From: Burkholderiales bacterium
GTDB lineage: Bacteria > Pseudomonadota > Gammaproteobacteria > Burkholderiales > SG8-39
Direction: 5' to 3'
Assembly (NCBI GenBank): GCA_016649475.1
Contig: JAENXP010000016.1
Location: 1-13,144, forward strand
Length of the DNA stretch: 13,144 nt
Position 1 is the first letter of the stretch, and each line of letters begins with the position of its first letter. The notes under the pieces are model-generated. The model saw only the letters and a list, made by a program, of their open reading frames with translations. It searched no databases and was not told where the DNA came from. The translations under genes and the position numbers were made by a program. Shown one piece after another: positions 1 through 6,059 of the stretch.

Positions 1-768
1 GATCTGGGCGTAAAACTGGTCACCGTGTTCCCGCGCAACCGCGAGCGCGGCCTCGCCACGGTATCGGCGCTGTACGTATTGCTCGACGCCGCCACCGGGC
101 ACCCGCGTGCGCTCATCGACGGAGAAGCGCTGACGCTGCGGCGCACCGCGGCCGCATCGGCTCTCGCATCGACTTTTCTTGCACGCAAGGACAGCGCCAC
201 GCTGCTGGTCGTGGGAACCGGCGCGCTCGCGCCGCATATGGCGCGAGCGCACTGCGCGCTACGGCCGATCGCGGGGCTGATGCTCTGGGGCCGCAGTTCT
301 GAGCGCGCGCAGGCGCTGGCGGCGCAATTGCGCGCCGAAGGCTTGCCGGCGCAGGCGCTCGCTGATCTGAGTTCCGGGCTGGCGCAGGCCGATATCGTCA
401 GCTGTGCCACCACCGCTACCGAACCCGTGCTTCGCGGCAACCTGCTGCGACCTGGCACGCACGTGGATCTGGTCGGCGGTTTCACGCCACAGATGCGTGA
501 AGCCGACGACGAGCTGATTGCGCGCGCCGAGATTTTCGTCGACACCTATGCCGGCGCGTTGAAAGAGGCGGGCGATCTGGTGCAGCCGCTGGCGAGCGGC
601 GTGCTCACGCGCGAGGATGTGCGCGCTGAATTGGCGCAACTGATTGCCGGCGCGCATCCGGGACGGCGCAGCGCGGACGAAATTACCCTGTTCAAATCGG
701 TAGGCACCGCGCTGGAGGATCTGTGCGCAGCGCGGCTGGTGCTGGAGCGTTCCCCGGCTCAGCTATAG
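1..768 (+). CDS. Ornithine cyclodeaminase / delta1-pyrroline-2-carboxylate reductase family protein, 5'-truncated
   Basis: The frame is open from the first base, so the start lies outside the window. The visible 255 residues compare with about 310 for the family, so roughly 50-60 N-terminal residues are missing. Family signatures are VKLVTVFPRN near the visible start, LRRTAAASALAS (conserved Arg of the mu-crystallin/OCD fold), the nucleotide-binding turn VGTGALAPHMARAH, and the C-terminal ITLFKSVGTALEDL. The stretch LVGGFTPQMREADD resembles the branch annotated as NAD(P)H-dependent reductase of cyclic imino acids (pyrroline- or piperideine-2-carboxylate) more than lysine/ornithine cyclodeaminases. 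A reductase in proline, hydroxyproline or lysine catabolism is therefore the better guess. The GTG at 25 is internal and not a credible start. The last 10 bp overlap the end of the convergent coxG-like gene. Family is confident, substrate is not. Confidence 0.88.
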   Translation, partial: DLGVKLVTVFPRNRERGLATVSALYVLLDAATGHPRALIDGEALTLRRTAAASALASTFLARKDSATLLVVGTGALAPHMARAHCALRPIAGLMLWGRSSERAQALAAQLRAEGLPAQALADLSSGLAQADIVSCATTATEPVLRGNLLRPGTHVDLVGGFTPQMREADDELIARAEIFVDTYAGALKEAGDLVQPLASGVLTREDVRAELAQLIAGAHPGRRSADEITLFKSVGTALEDLCAARLVLERSPAQL

Positions 769-1307
769 CGGGCGAGCAGAAACATGATCGCGAGGACGGC
801 GATCACCCACCATAGTGGCGATCCCGCGGAAGCCGTCCCGGCCGACGGTTGTGCGGCAGCCGGGGCCGCCGCGCCGATTTTATGCTTGAAGGCGGCGAAG
901 AAGTCGTCCGCCATTTTTTTCGCCACACCGTCGATCAGGCGCGAGCCGATCTGCGCCAGCTTGCCCCCCACCTGGGCCTTCACCGCATAGCTCAAGCGGG
1001 TGCCCGCAGTGTCGGCCGCGAGCGACACCCTGGCCGTACCTTTGCCGAATCCGGCCGCGCCGCCCTGGCCGTCGAAGGAAAGCGAGTACGAGTTCGGCGG
1101 GTCGAGGTCGGCAAGCAACAGCTTGCCGCGAAACCTGGCCTTGACCGGGCCGATCGCGGCAAGTGTCACCACGGTGTACTCGGTGTCGCTCAGCCGTTCA
1201 ATCGACTCGCAGCCCGTAATGCAGGACTTCAGCACCTCCGGATCGTTCAAGGCGCGCCAGACTTCGGCTTGCGCCGCAGGGATGACTTGTTCGCCGGTCA
1301 TTTCCAT
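759..1307 (-). CDS. coxG: CoxG-type SRPBCC protein with C-terminal membrane anchor
   Basis: This 182-residue protein starts MEMTGEQVIPAAQAEVWRAL and continues NDPEVLKSCITGCESIERL, the typical opening of the carbon monoxide dehydrogenase subunit G family (SRPBCC/START-like fold). The domain runs to about residue 145 and ends GSRLIDGVAKKMADDFFAAF. An Ala/Pro/Ser-rich linker (146-163) follows, then one hydrophobic segment (about 164-179, WWVIAVLAIMFLLA), so it should be tail-anchored in the inner membrane facing the cytoplasm. Characterised CoxG helps attach Mo-CO dehydrogenase to the membrane; relatives occur with other molybdenum hydroxylases. It is last in the minus-strand operon, 21 bp after coxE. 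The ATG at 1307 is preceded by a GGA-containing ribosome site; a second in-frame ATG at 1301 is also possible. It converges with the upstream gene with a 10-bp overlap. Family is sure; the partner enzyme is unknown. Confidence 0.9.
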   Translation of the reverse strand: MEMTGEQVIPAAQAEVWRALNDPEVLKSCITGCESIERLSDTEYTVVTLAAIGPVKARFRGKLLLADLDPPNSYSLSFDGQGGAAGFGKGTARVSLAADTAGTRLSYAVKAQVGGKLAQIGSRLIDGVAKKMADDFFAAFKHKIGAAAPAAAQPSAGTASAGSPLWWVIAVLAIMFLLARYS

Positions 1308-1328
1308 TGTTATCCAATTCCCTCTGAA

Positions 1329-2516
1329 TCAGGCTGCGACTTTGCCGGGATGGCGCTGCCACTTGCCGTGTTCCAGTTCGCGCGCCAGGTCGACCAGGCT
1401 CTCGATGTTGTGCACCGGCATGAAAGCATCCACGTGCGGCAGCATCGCACGCACCCCGGAGGGCCGCGGCTGGAAACCCTCGTAGCGCAACAGCGGGTTG
1501 AGCCAGACCAGCTTGCGGCAGGACTTGTGCAGGCGCTCCATCTCTGCGCCCAGTCCGGCGCCGATGTCGCGGTCCAGGCCGTCCGATATCAACAGCACCA
1601 CCGCGTTCTGGCCGAGCAGGCGGCGCGACCATTTGCGGTTGAATTCCTCCAGGCATACGCCGATGCGCGTGCCTCCGGCCCAGTCCTGGATCGCCGCAGC
1701 CACGCGGTTCATCGCGATATCCACGTCGCGGTTCCGGAGGTGGCGGGTGATATTGGTGAGCCTGGTGCCGAACACGAGCGCGTGCACGCGGTCGCGGTCG
1801 TTGGTGATGGCGTGCAGGAAATGCAGGAACATGCGCGAATAGCGGCTCATCGAGCCCGAGATGTCGCACAGCACCACCAGCGGCGGGTGCCGTGTAATGC
1901 GCGAGCGGCGTCTGAGCGCGATGATTTGCGCCCCGCCCCTGAGGCTGGCGCGCAGCGTCGCCCGCAGGTCGATGCCGGTGCCGCGGGCGTCCGGGCGAAA
2001 GCGGCGGGTTTGTGCTTCGGGAATGGGCAGGCGCAGGCGCGCAATCAGTTTTTTCGCCTGCGCCAGCTCCGCACCGCTCATGCTTTCGAAGTCGGCGTGT
2101 TGCAGCAGTTCGTTCTGCGTGGACGAAAGGCCGGCGTCGATGCCTATGGGCTGCTCATTGCCCTGCGACTCTCCGCGTTTCGGGCGCAGCGCGTCCGCCA
2201 GGCGCTGGCTGGTCTCGGTCTGTCCGGCCAGGCCGGAGGGACCGGGGGACTGCGGCAGCTGCAGGCCCAGCGCGCGCTCGAGCATCTGCGGGTCGCGCCA
2301 GAAAATGTGGAAAGCCTGATCGAACAAATCCTGTTGCTCGCGCTTGGACAGGAACACGGCGGACAGCGTCCAGTAGAAATCCTCGCGCCGCTCGATGCCC
2401 GCGGTCTCCAGCGCCTGCAGCGCATCGATGACCCGGTCGGGGCCGATGGGCAAACCTGCCCCGCGCAGCACACGCGCGAAGTGCATGATGTTTTCCGCCA
2501 GTTTGCCCGCAGCCAT
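1329..2516 (-). CDS. coxE: CoxE-type von Willebrand factor A domain protein
   Basis: The protein has 395 residues from the ATG at 2516 (MAAGKLAENIMHFARVL). The N-terminal helical part (1-90) and a variable hydrophilic linker (90-145) precede a VWA domain from about residue 210. The metal-ion-dependent adhesion site is intact: D218-I-S-G-S222, T283 in GGTRIG, and D312 in LLISDGLDRD. The CoxE/VWA family pairs with a MoxR/CoxD ATPase; in carboxidotrophs the pair is needed to mature the Mo-Cu active site of CO dehydrogenase. The gene lies 34 bp after the malonyl-CoA decarboxylase and 21 bp before coxG. The frame stays open upstream to 2669, but that extension runs inside the decarboxylase gene and is Arg/Cys-rich with no family similarity I recognise, so I chose 2516. 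No strong Shine-Dalgarno is visible; translational coupling is likely. Confidence 0.9.
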   Translation of the reverse strand: MAAGKLAENIMHFARVLRGAGLPIGPDRVIDALQALETAGIERREDFYWTLSAVFLSKREQQDLFDQAFHIFWRDPQMLERALGLQLPQSPGPSGLAGQTETSQRLADALRPKRGESQGNEQPIGIDAGLSSTQNELLQHADFESMSGAELAQAKKLIARLRLPIPEAQTRRFRPDARGTGIDLRATLRASLRGGAQIIALRRRSRITRHPPLVVLCDISGSMSRYSRMFLHFLHAITNDRDRVHALVFGTRLTNITRHLRNRDVDIAMNRVAAAIQDWAGGTRIGVCLEEFNRKWSRRLLGQNAVVLLISDGLDRDIGAGLGAEMERLHKSCRKLVWLNPLLRYEGFQPRPSGVRAMLPHVDAFMPVHNIESLVDLARELEHGKWQRHPGKVAA

Positions 2517-2550
2517 ATGAAAATTTACGGCGGCGGGGCCGTGCCTGTGC

Positions 2551-3870
2551 TCATTCCCCGCGCCCGGCGTTCTGGCGCGCAAGCAGGCTCCCGCGCGCGA
2601 GCAGCGACAGTCCCGGCGAGGCCACGACCAGGTGTTCTTTCGCATAGGCCTCGTGATTGTGCTCGACATCCTTCAGGCGGTAGACGTAATTGACCATCAT
2701 GCCGCCCGAGCGCGCCATGCCGGTCCTGGAAGTGTCGGCGAGCCAGTTGAGGCGTTCCATGCGTGCGCCGTTGCCCAGATGAAAACGCGCTACCGCATCC
2801 ACCGGTTCCCCGCCGTATTTGACCTGCTGCAGGTAGTAGGCGCAAAGCCGCATCAATTCGGTGCGAACACGCACGCTCGGCGCGGCAGTCTCGTACCAGT
2901 CTTCGGCGGCTAGTACGTCGACCAGTTCGGCCAGCTTGGCGTGCGTGGCGGCGGTGTCGGCGAGCCACCTGCGGAATCCCGGTATTGGCGAGAGCGTGGC
3001 GAAAGTCTTGAGGCGCGGGAATTCGCGACCGAGATCCTCCGCCACCTGCTTGATCAGAAAATTGCCGAAGGAGATGCCGCGCAGTCCCTCCTGGCAGTTG
3101 GTGATGGAATAGAAAATGGCCGTGTCCGCGCTGCCGGCATCGACTACCGGCGAGCCCGGGTCGAGCAGGGGTTGCACCTGGCCGCTCACGCCTTTGGTCA
3201 GCGCGACCTCTATGAAAATGATGGGTTCGTCGGGCAGGGCGGGGTGGAAAAAAGCGAAGCAGCGGCGGTCGGACTCGAGCCGGCGGCGCAGGTCCTCCCA
3301 ACCCTGAATCTCGTGCACCGCTTCGTATTGCATGAGCTTTTCCAGCACCAGCGCCGGCGTGCGCCAGTCGATGCGCTGCAGCGACAGGAAACCGCGGTTG
3401 AACCAGGAGCCGAGCAGGTGGGCCAGATCGGCGTCGATGCCCGCCCAATGCGGCTGCTCGCGCAGTTCGCGCAACAGGCGCCGGCGCATTTCGACCAGCG
3501 CGGTCGTTCCGCCCGTGGCCTGGTTGAATCGGCGGAACAATTCCTGGCGCGGTGCTTCGACCACGTGCTGCAGGCGGATCAGATTGGCCTGCGAGGGGTC
3601 CTGCCGGTAGGCGCCGGCCGCATCCTCGACCGCGTCCGGGTCGGGCGAAAATTCCTGCGCCAGGACATCGAAAAATGCCCTCAGCGCCGGTCCCGAGAGC
3701 AGGCTGTAGGCTAGCAGTGCCTCGCGCGCGAGCGCGGCGCCGGAGGCCTCGCCGCGCTCCGACAGCAGGGCATGGCACAGGGCCACGGTCTTGCGCGTGT
3801 GCCGGTCCGCCTTGCTGTCCGTAGCCGCGGCGGTGCCGAACAATCGCTTGATGAACGCCGGAGATTCCAT
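2551..3870 (-). CDS. Malonyl-CoA decarboxylase
   Basis: This 439-residue protein catalyses malonyl-CoA to acetyl-CoA plus CO2 in the cytoplasm. The N-terminal helical domain (about 1-165) is followed by the GNAT-like catalytic domain. Diagnostic blocks are FFHPALPDEPIIFIEVALT (about 207-225, with H209 and E221), FYSITNCQEGLRGISFGNFL (S255), TLSPIPGFRRWL (292-303) and RFHLGNGARMERLNWLADTS (H364). By comparison with the human enzyme, S255 and H364 probably correspond to the active-site Ser and His; this is alignment by eye. Length is normal for bacterial members and there is no targeting signal. It lies 21 bp after coxD and 34 bp before coxE, on the same strand, so it is cotranscribed with cox-type maturation genes. 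No malonyl-CoA synthetase or malonate transporter is in the window. Family assignment is firm; the reason for its position is not known. Confidence 0.95.
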   Translation of the reverse strand: MESPAFIKRLFGTAAATDSKADRHTRKTVALCHALLSERGEASGAALAREALLAYSLLSGPALRAFFDVLAQEFSPDPDAVEDAAGAYRQDPSQANLIRLQHVVEAPRQELFRRFNQATGGTTALVEMRRRLLRELREQPHWAGIDADLAHLLGSWFNRGFLSLQRIDWRTPALVLEKLMQYEAVHEIQGWEDLRRRLESDRRCFAFFHPALPDEPIIFIEVALTKGVSGQVQPLLDPGSPVVDAGSADTAIFYSITNCQEGLRGISFGNFLIKQVAEDLGREFPRLKTFATLSPIPGFRRWLADTAATHAKLAELVDVLAAEDWYETAAPSVRVRTELMRLCAYYLQQVKYGGEPVDAVARFHLGNGARMERLNWLADTSRTGMARSGGMMVNYVYRLKDVEHNHEAYAKEHLVVASPGLSLLARGSLLARQNAGRGE

Positions 3871-3891
3871 GACTTGGTGCGTGGCTCCGGC

Positions 3892-4824
3892 TCAGGCGGT
3901 CGCCATCTCTGCTTTGACTTCGGACAACAGGCGTTCGGCTTCGCTCCCGCGCACACGGCCGATATCGTCCTGGTACTTGAGCAGGGCGCCGAGCGTGTCG
4001 TTGACCGTGTCCGCATCGAGAGCCAGTTTGTCCAGCGCCATCAGTGCATTGGTCCAGTCTATGGTTTCGGCGACGCCGGGCAGCTTGAACAAATCCTTCT
4101 TGCGCAGCCGCTGCACGAAGGCGACGATCTCCCGCGACAGGCGTTCCGAAGCGCCGGGCGCCTTGCGCCGCAGGATGTCCAGCTCGCGTGCCGCGTCCGG
4201 ATAATCCACCCAGTGATACAGGCAGCGGCGCTTGACCGCGTCGTGGATTTCGCGCGTGCGGTTGGAGGTGATGATCACGATGGGCGGCTTGTCCGCCTTG
4301 ATCGTGCCCAGTTCCGGAATGCTCACCTGGTAATCTGACAGCACTTCCAGCAGATAGGCCTCGAACGGCTCGTCGGTACGGTCGAGCTCGTCGATCAGCA
4401 GCACCGGGGCCGCGCCGTCGCTCGCTTCGAGTGCCTGCAGCAACGGCCGCTTGATCAGGAATTGCTCGGAAAAGATATCCTGGCTGAGTTTCCTGCGCTC
4501 GGCCTGGCTGGAGGCCTGGTGCACTTTTCCGCTGGCCTCGGCGAGGCGGATTTCTATCATCTGCCGCGGGTAGTTCCACTCATACACGGCAGAGGAAATG
4601 TCCAGTCCTTCGTAGCATTGCAACCGCACCAATCGGCGCTCGAGGGTGCTGGCGAGCACCTTGGCGATTTCGGTCTTGCCTACGCCCGCTTCGCCTTCCA
4701 GAAACAGCGGACGTTCCATTTTCAAGGCAAGGAACAGGGCGGTGGCGAGGCTGCGCTCGGCCACGTAGTCGGCGCGTGCCAGCAGCGCGGCGGTATCGTC
4801 GATCGACTTCGGCAGTTTGACCAT
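3892..4824 (-). CDS. coxD: CoxD-type MoxR-family AAA+ ATPase
   Basis: The 310-residue ATPase has Walker A GEAGVGKT (44-51), Walker B VLLIDELDR (141-149), sensor 1 IITSN (184-188) and a candidate arginine finger in VKRRCLYHW (R199/R200). The segment LQCYEGLDISSAVYEWNYPR is typical of the CoxD branch of MoxR ATPases. In carboxidotrophic bacteria CoxD, with the VWA protein CoxE, acts as a chaperone-like ATPase in post-translational assembly of the Mo-Cu-S cluster of CO dehydrogenase; relatives serve other molybdenum hydroxylases. It is the first gene of the four-gene minus-strand operon and is divergent from the DUF1847 gene, with 255 bp between. The ATG at 4824 is preceded by only a weak GAGAGA ribosome site. 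A candidate -10 lies about 40 bp upstream. Fold and subfamily are clear; the client enzyme is outside the window. Confidence 0.92.
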   Translation of the reverse strand: MVKLPKSIDDTAALLARADYVAERSLATALFLALKMERPLFLEGEAGVGKTEIAKVLASTLERRLVRLQCYEGLDISSAVYEWNYPRQMIEIRLAEASGKVHQASSQAERRKLSQDIFSEQFLIKRPLLQALEASDGAAPVLLIDELDRTDEPFEAYLLEVLSDYQVSIPELGTIKADKPPIVIITSNRTREIHDAVKRRCLYHWVDYPDAARELDILRRKAPGASERLSREIVAFVQRLRKKDLFKLPGVAETIDWTNALMALDKLALDADTVNDTLGALLKYQDDIGRVRGSEAERLLSEVKAEMATA

Positions 4825-4866
4825 GTCTCTCTATGCGCAGGAGGATTCGGATCGGAACGGCAAGAT

Positions 4867-4872
4867 TTTATA
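4867..4872 (-). promoter_or_regulatory. Candidate -10 element for the coxD operon
   Basis: Read on the minus strand this is TATAAA inside GGTATAAAAT, a good match to a sigma70 -10 in an otherwise GC-rich region. It would place the transcript start near 4859, about 35 nt before the coxD start codon. No good -35 is visible at 16-18 bp; the best, GTGAAC, is poor, so an activator may be needed. Eye-based call only. Confidence 0.35.
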
Positions 4873-4961
4873 CCATTGGGCATCCCGCGTTCACCGCCAT
4901 TTTGGCGCGCCTATGCCATTGCTGCGCGGCGAATTCCGCGGTTTGTGTAGCACACGGCGCA

Positions 4962-4990
4962 TTGAACTCTCGTCCCAAGCGGCGTAATCT
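4962..4990 (+). promoter_or_regulatory. Candidate sigma70 promoter for the DUF1847 gene
   Basis: TTGAAC (4962-4967) and TAATCT (4985-4990) are separated by exactly 17 bp. The -35 matches four of six consensus bases and the -10 three of six, so this is moderate at best. It would start transcription near 4997 and give a leader of about 83 nt containing the GC-rich palindrome at 5030-5044. Confidence 0.3.
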
Positions 4991-5029
4991 GGCAAAACAG
5001 CGCGAGCAGCGCCGGCGCCGAAAGCGATG

Positions 5030-5044
5030 CGGGCGCAGCGCCCG
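5030..5044 (+). repeat. GC-rich palindrome in the DUF1847 leader
   Basis: CGGGCGC-A-GCGCCCG is a perfect 7-bp inverted repeat around a single A. As RNA it would form a 6-bp stem with a CAG triloop, ending about 23 nt before the ribosome site. No T-run follows, so it is not an intrinsic terminator. It may be chance in a GC-rich leader or a small regulatory hairpin. Confidence 0.4.
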
Positions 5045-5079
5045 ATTCACGCAGCATATATCCACGCGGAGAAGCTCAG

Positions 5080-5793
5080 ATGGACAAGGACATCCCCGGC
5101 TACGAAACTCCAGGTTGCGCCTATTGCCCGAGCACGGTGCGCGCTTGCCGTCAGGGGGAGGGCGACGAACGCGGTCCGGCGTTCTGCCCGTCGAAGGTGG
5201 ATCCGGAGGGCGTCGCTGCCGCGTGGGAGCCGTATCTGGATCCGTTCACCCAGCGTATCGCGCATACCGCGGCGGTGGTCGAAAGCGAAGGCTACTGCAA
5301 GTGGACGCGGGTGGAGGAAATCTGCCAGTTTGCGAAGAAAATGGGATTTACCAAGGTGGGCATCGCCATGTGCATCAGCTTTGTCGATCTCGCCCGCGTG
5401 TTCAGCGCCGTACTCGAGAGCCACGGCCTGGAGGTGACCTCGGTGGCCTGCAAAAACGGCGGCGTGCCGAAAGAGGACATAGGCGTCGCGGACGCGGAGA
5501 AAATCCGCCCGGGAAATTTCGAGCCCATGTGCAACCCGGTGTCGCAGGCGGAACTGCTCAACCGCGCGGGCTGCGAGCTGAATGTGATCATGGGCCTGTG
5601 CGTGGGGCATGACAGCCTGTTCATCCGCCAGTCCCAGGGGCTGGTCACCACCCTGGTGACCAAGGACCGGGTGCTCGCGCACAATCCGGTAGGCGCATTG
5701 CAGCTGGCCGATACCTACTACAGCCGCGTCTGGGGTCCGCACAAGCCGGCCAGGCTGCCGAGCAAGCCGGCGCGAAGCAAGAGCAAGGTTTAA
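5080..5793 (+). CDS. DUF1847 family cysteine-rich putative metal-binding protein
   Basis: The 237-residue soluble protein starts at an ATG with a well-placed GGAGAAG ribosome site at 5068-5074. The N-terminus has a C-x2-C-x6-C arrangement (C13, C16, C23), with more cysteines in GPAFCPSK, EGYCKW and EEICQFAKK. The core has the patterns I associate with DUF1847: KVGIAMCISFVDLARVFSAV, SVACKNGG, FEPMCNPVSQAELLN, IMGLCVGHDSLFI and DRVLAHNPVGAL. Members are described only as putative metal-binding proteins and none is functionally characterised that I know of. The conserved Cys residues suggest Zn or Fe-S binding, which is inference. The C-terminal 20 residues are Lys/Arg/Pro-rich and probably disordered. 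It stands alone: divergent from coxD and convergent with the STK gene. No signal peptide or membrane segment is seen. Confidence 0.85.
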   Translation: MDKDIPGYETPGCAYCPSTVRACRQGEGDERGPAFCPSKVDPEGVAAAWEPYLDPFTQRIAHTAAVVESEGYCKWTRVEEICQFAKKMGFTKVGIAMCISFVDLARVFSAVLESHGLEVTSVACKNGGVPKEDIGVADAEKIRPGNFEPMCNPVSQAELLNRAGCELNVIMGLCVGHDSLFIRQSQGLVTTLVTKDRVLAHNPVGALQLADTYYSRVWGPHKPARLPSKPARSKSKV

Positions 5794-6059
5794 TTCCGAA
5801 ATTCCCCTGTCATACTTGAGGCGGGAGGTCGAAGAATCCGCGTCCATTTACGGTGTCGTGGGAAACATAGAGCGGATTTGCGCGCTGCGCGCGCCAACCG
5901 TGTTCTCTAAACGGATGAAAAGCGCATCCGTTTGGAGAACACGGTTCCGGTTAACACCAAACCGGGATTGGGGTTTCATACAATTGTGCGCAACTTCTCG
6001 CCCGCGCAACATCGTGACTCTGCAATAAGGCGAGGCGCGATTTGAGTCGTCACATATTG
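5794..6059. other. Convergent intergenic region
   Basis: The 266 bp between the ends of the DUF1847 and STK genes contain a 51-bp hairpin-forming inverted repeat (5896-5946), a GC-alternating stretch just left of it (5879-5894) and a short CCGGTT/AACCGG repeat just right of it (5947-5965). The sequence is richer in A and T than the flanking genes. No gene is convincing here; a 70-codon plus-strand frame (5816-6028) runs through the inverted repeat and has no recognisable family. Confidence 0.7.
5896..5946. repeat. Long inverted repeat (22-bp arms, 7-nt loop), REP/MITE-like
   Basis: The left arm (5896-5917) begins AACCGTGTTCTC and ends AAACGGATG. The right arm (5925-5946) is its reverse complement except for one position (T5908 against G5934), which is still a G-U pair on the plus-strand RNA. 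The loop is AAAAGCG (5918-5924). It sits between two convergent gene ends, where it could stop or stabilise transcripts from both sides, but no T-tract follows on either strand, so it is not a classic intrinsic terminator. The inner part (CGGATG ... CATCCG) resembles the dispersed REP-like hairpins of many Proteobacteria. Structure is certain; identity is inference. Confidence 0.85.

Larger units (their letters stand above)
4825..5079. other. Divergent intergenic region between coxD and the DUF1847 gene
   Basis: This 255-bp gap should carry promoters for both directions. The left part (4861-4875) is AT-rich and holds a minus-strand -10-like element; the middle holds a plus-strand TTGAAC/TAATCT pair. 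Short symmetric elements are CGCGG/CCGCG at 4925-4940 (6-nt centre), TGTG-TAG-CACA at 4944-4954, and a 15-bp GC palindrome at 5030-5044. Any of the first two could be an operator shared by both genes, but arms of 4-5 bp can arise by chance. I see no small gene in it. Confidence 0.7.

Noticed and set aside
2517..2669. 51-residue N-terminal extension of the coxE frame
   Set aside because: It lies inside the end of the decarboxylase gene and is rich in Arg, Cys and Trp with no CoxE similarity; the ATG at 2516 gives a family-like N-terminus.
849..2693. A 614-codon plus-strand open frame opposite coxG and coxE
   Set aside because: Antisense shadow of two genes with intact family motifs; low-complexity Arg/Ala/Gln composition and no recognisable domain.
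2525..4579. A 684-codon minus-strand open frame overlapping the decarboxylase and coxD in another frame
   Set aside because: The decarboxylase and CoxD frames carry complete family motifs; this frame is Arg/Gly/Ala-rich and featureless.
5896..5946. Intrinsic terminator for the DUF1847 or STK gene
   Set aside because: The stem is strong, but neither strand has a T-tract after it, so a standard Rho-independent terminator cannot be claimed.
5816..6028. 70-codon plus-strand frame in the convergent spacer
   Set aside because: It crosses the 22-bp inverted repeat, has no convincing ribosome site and no recognisable similarity.
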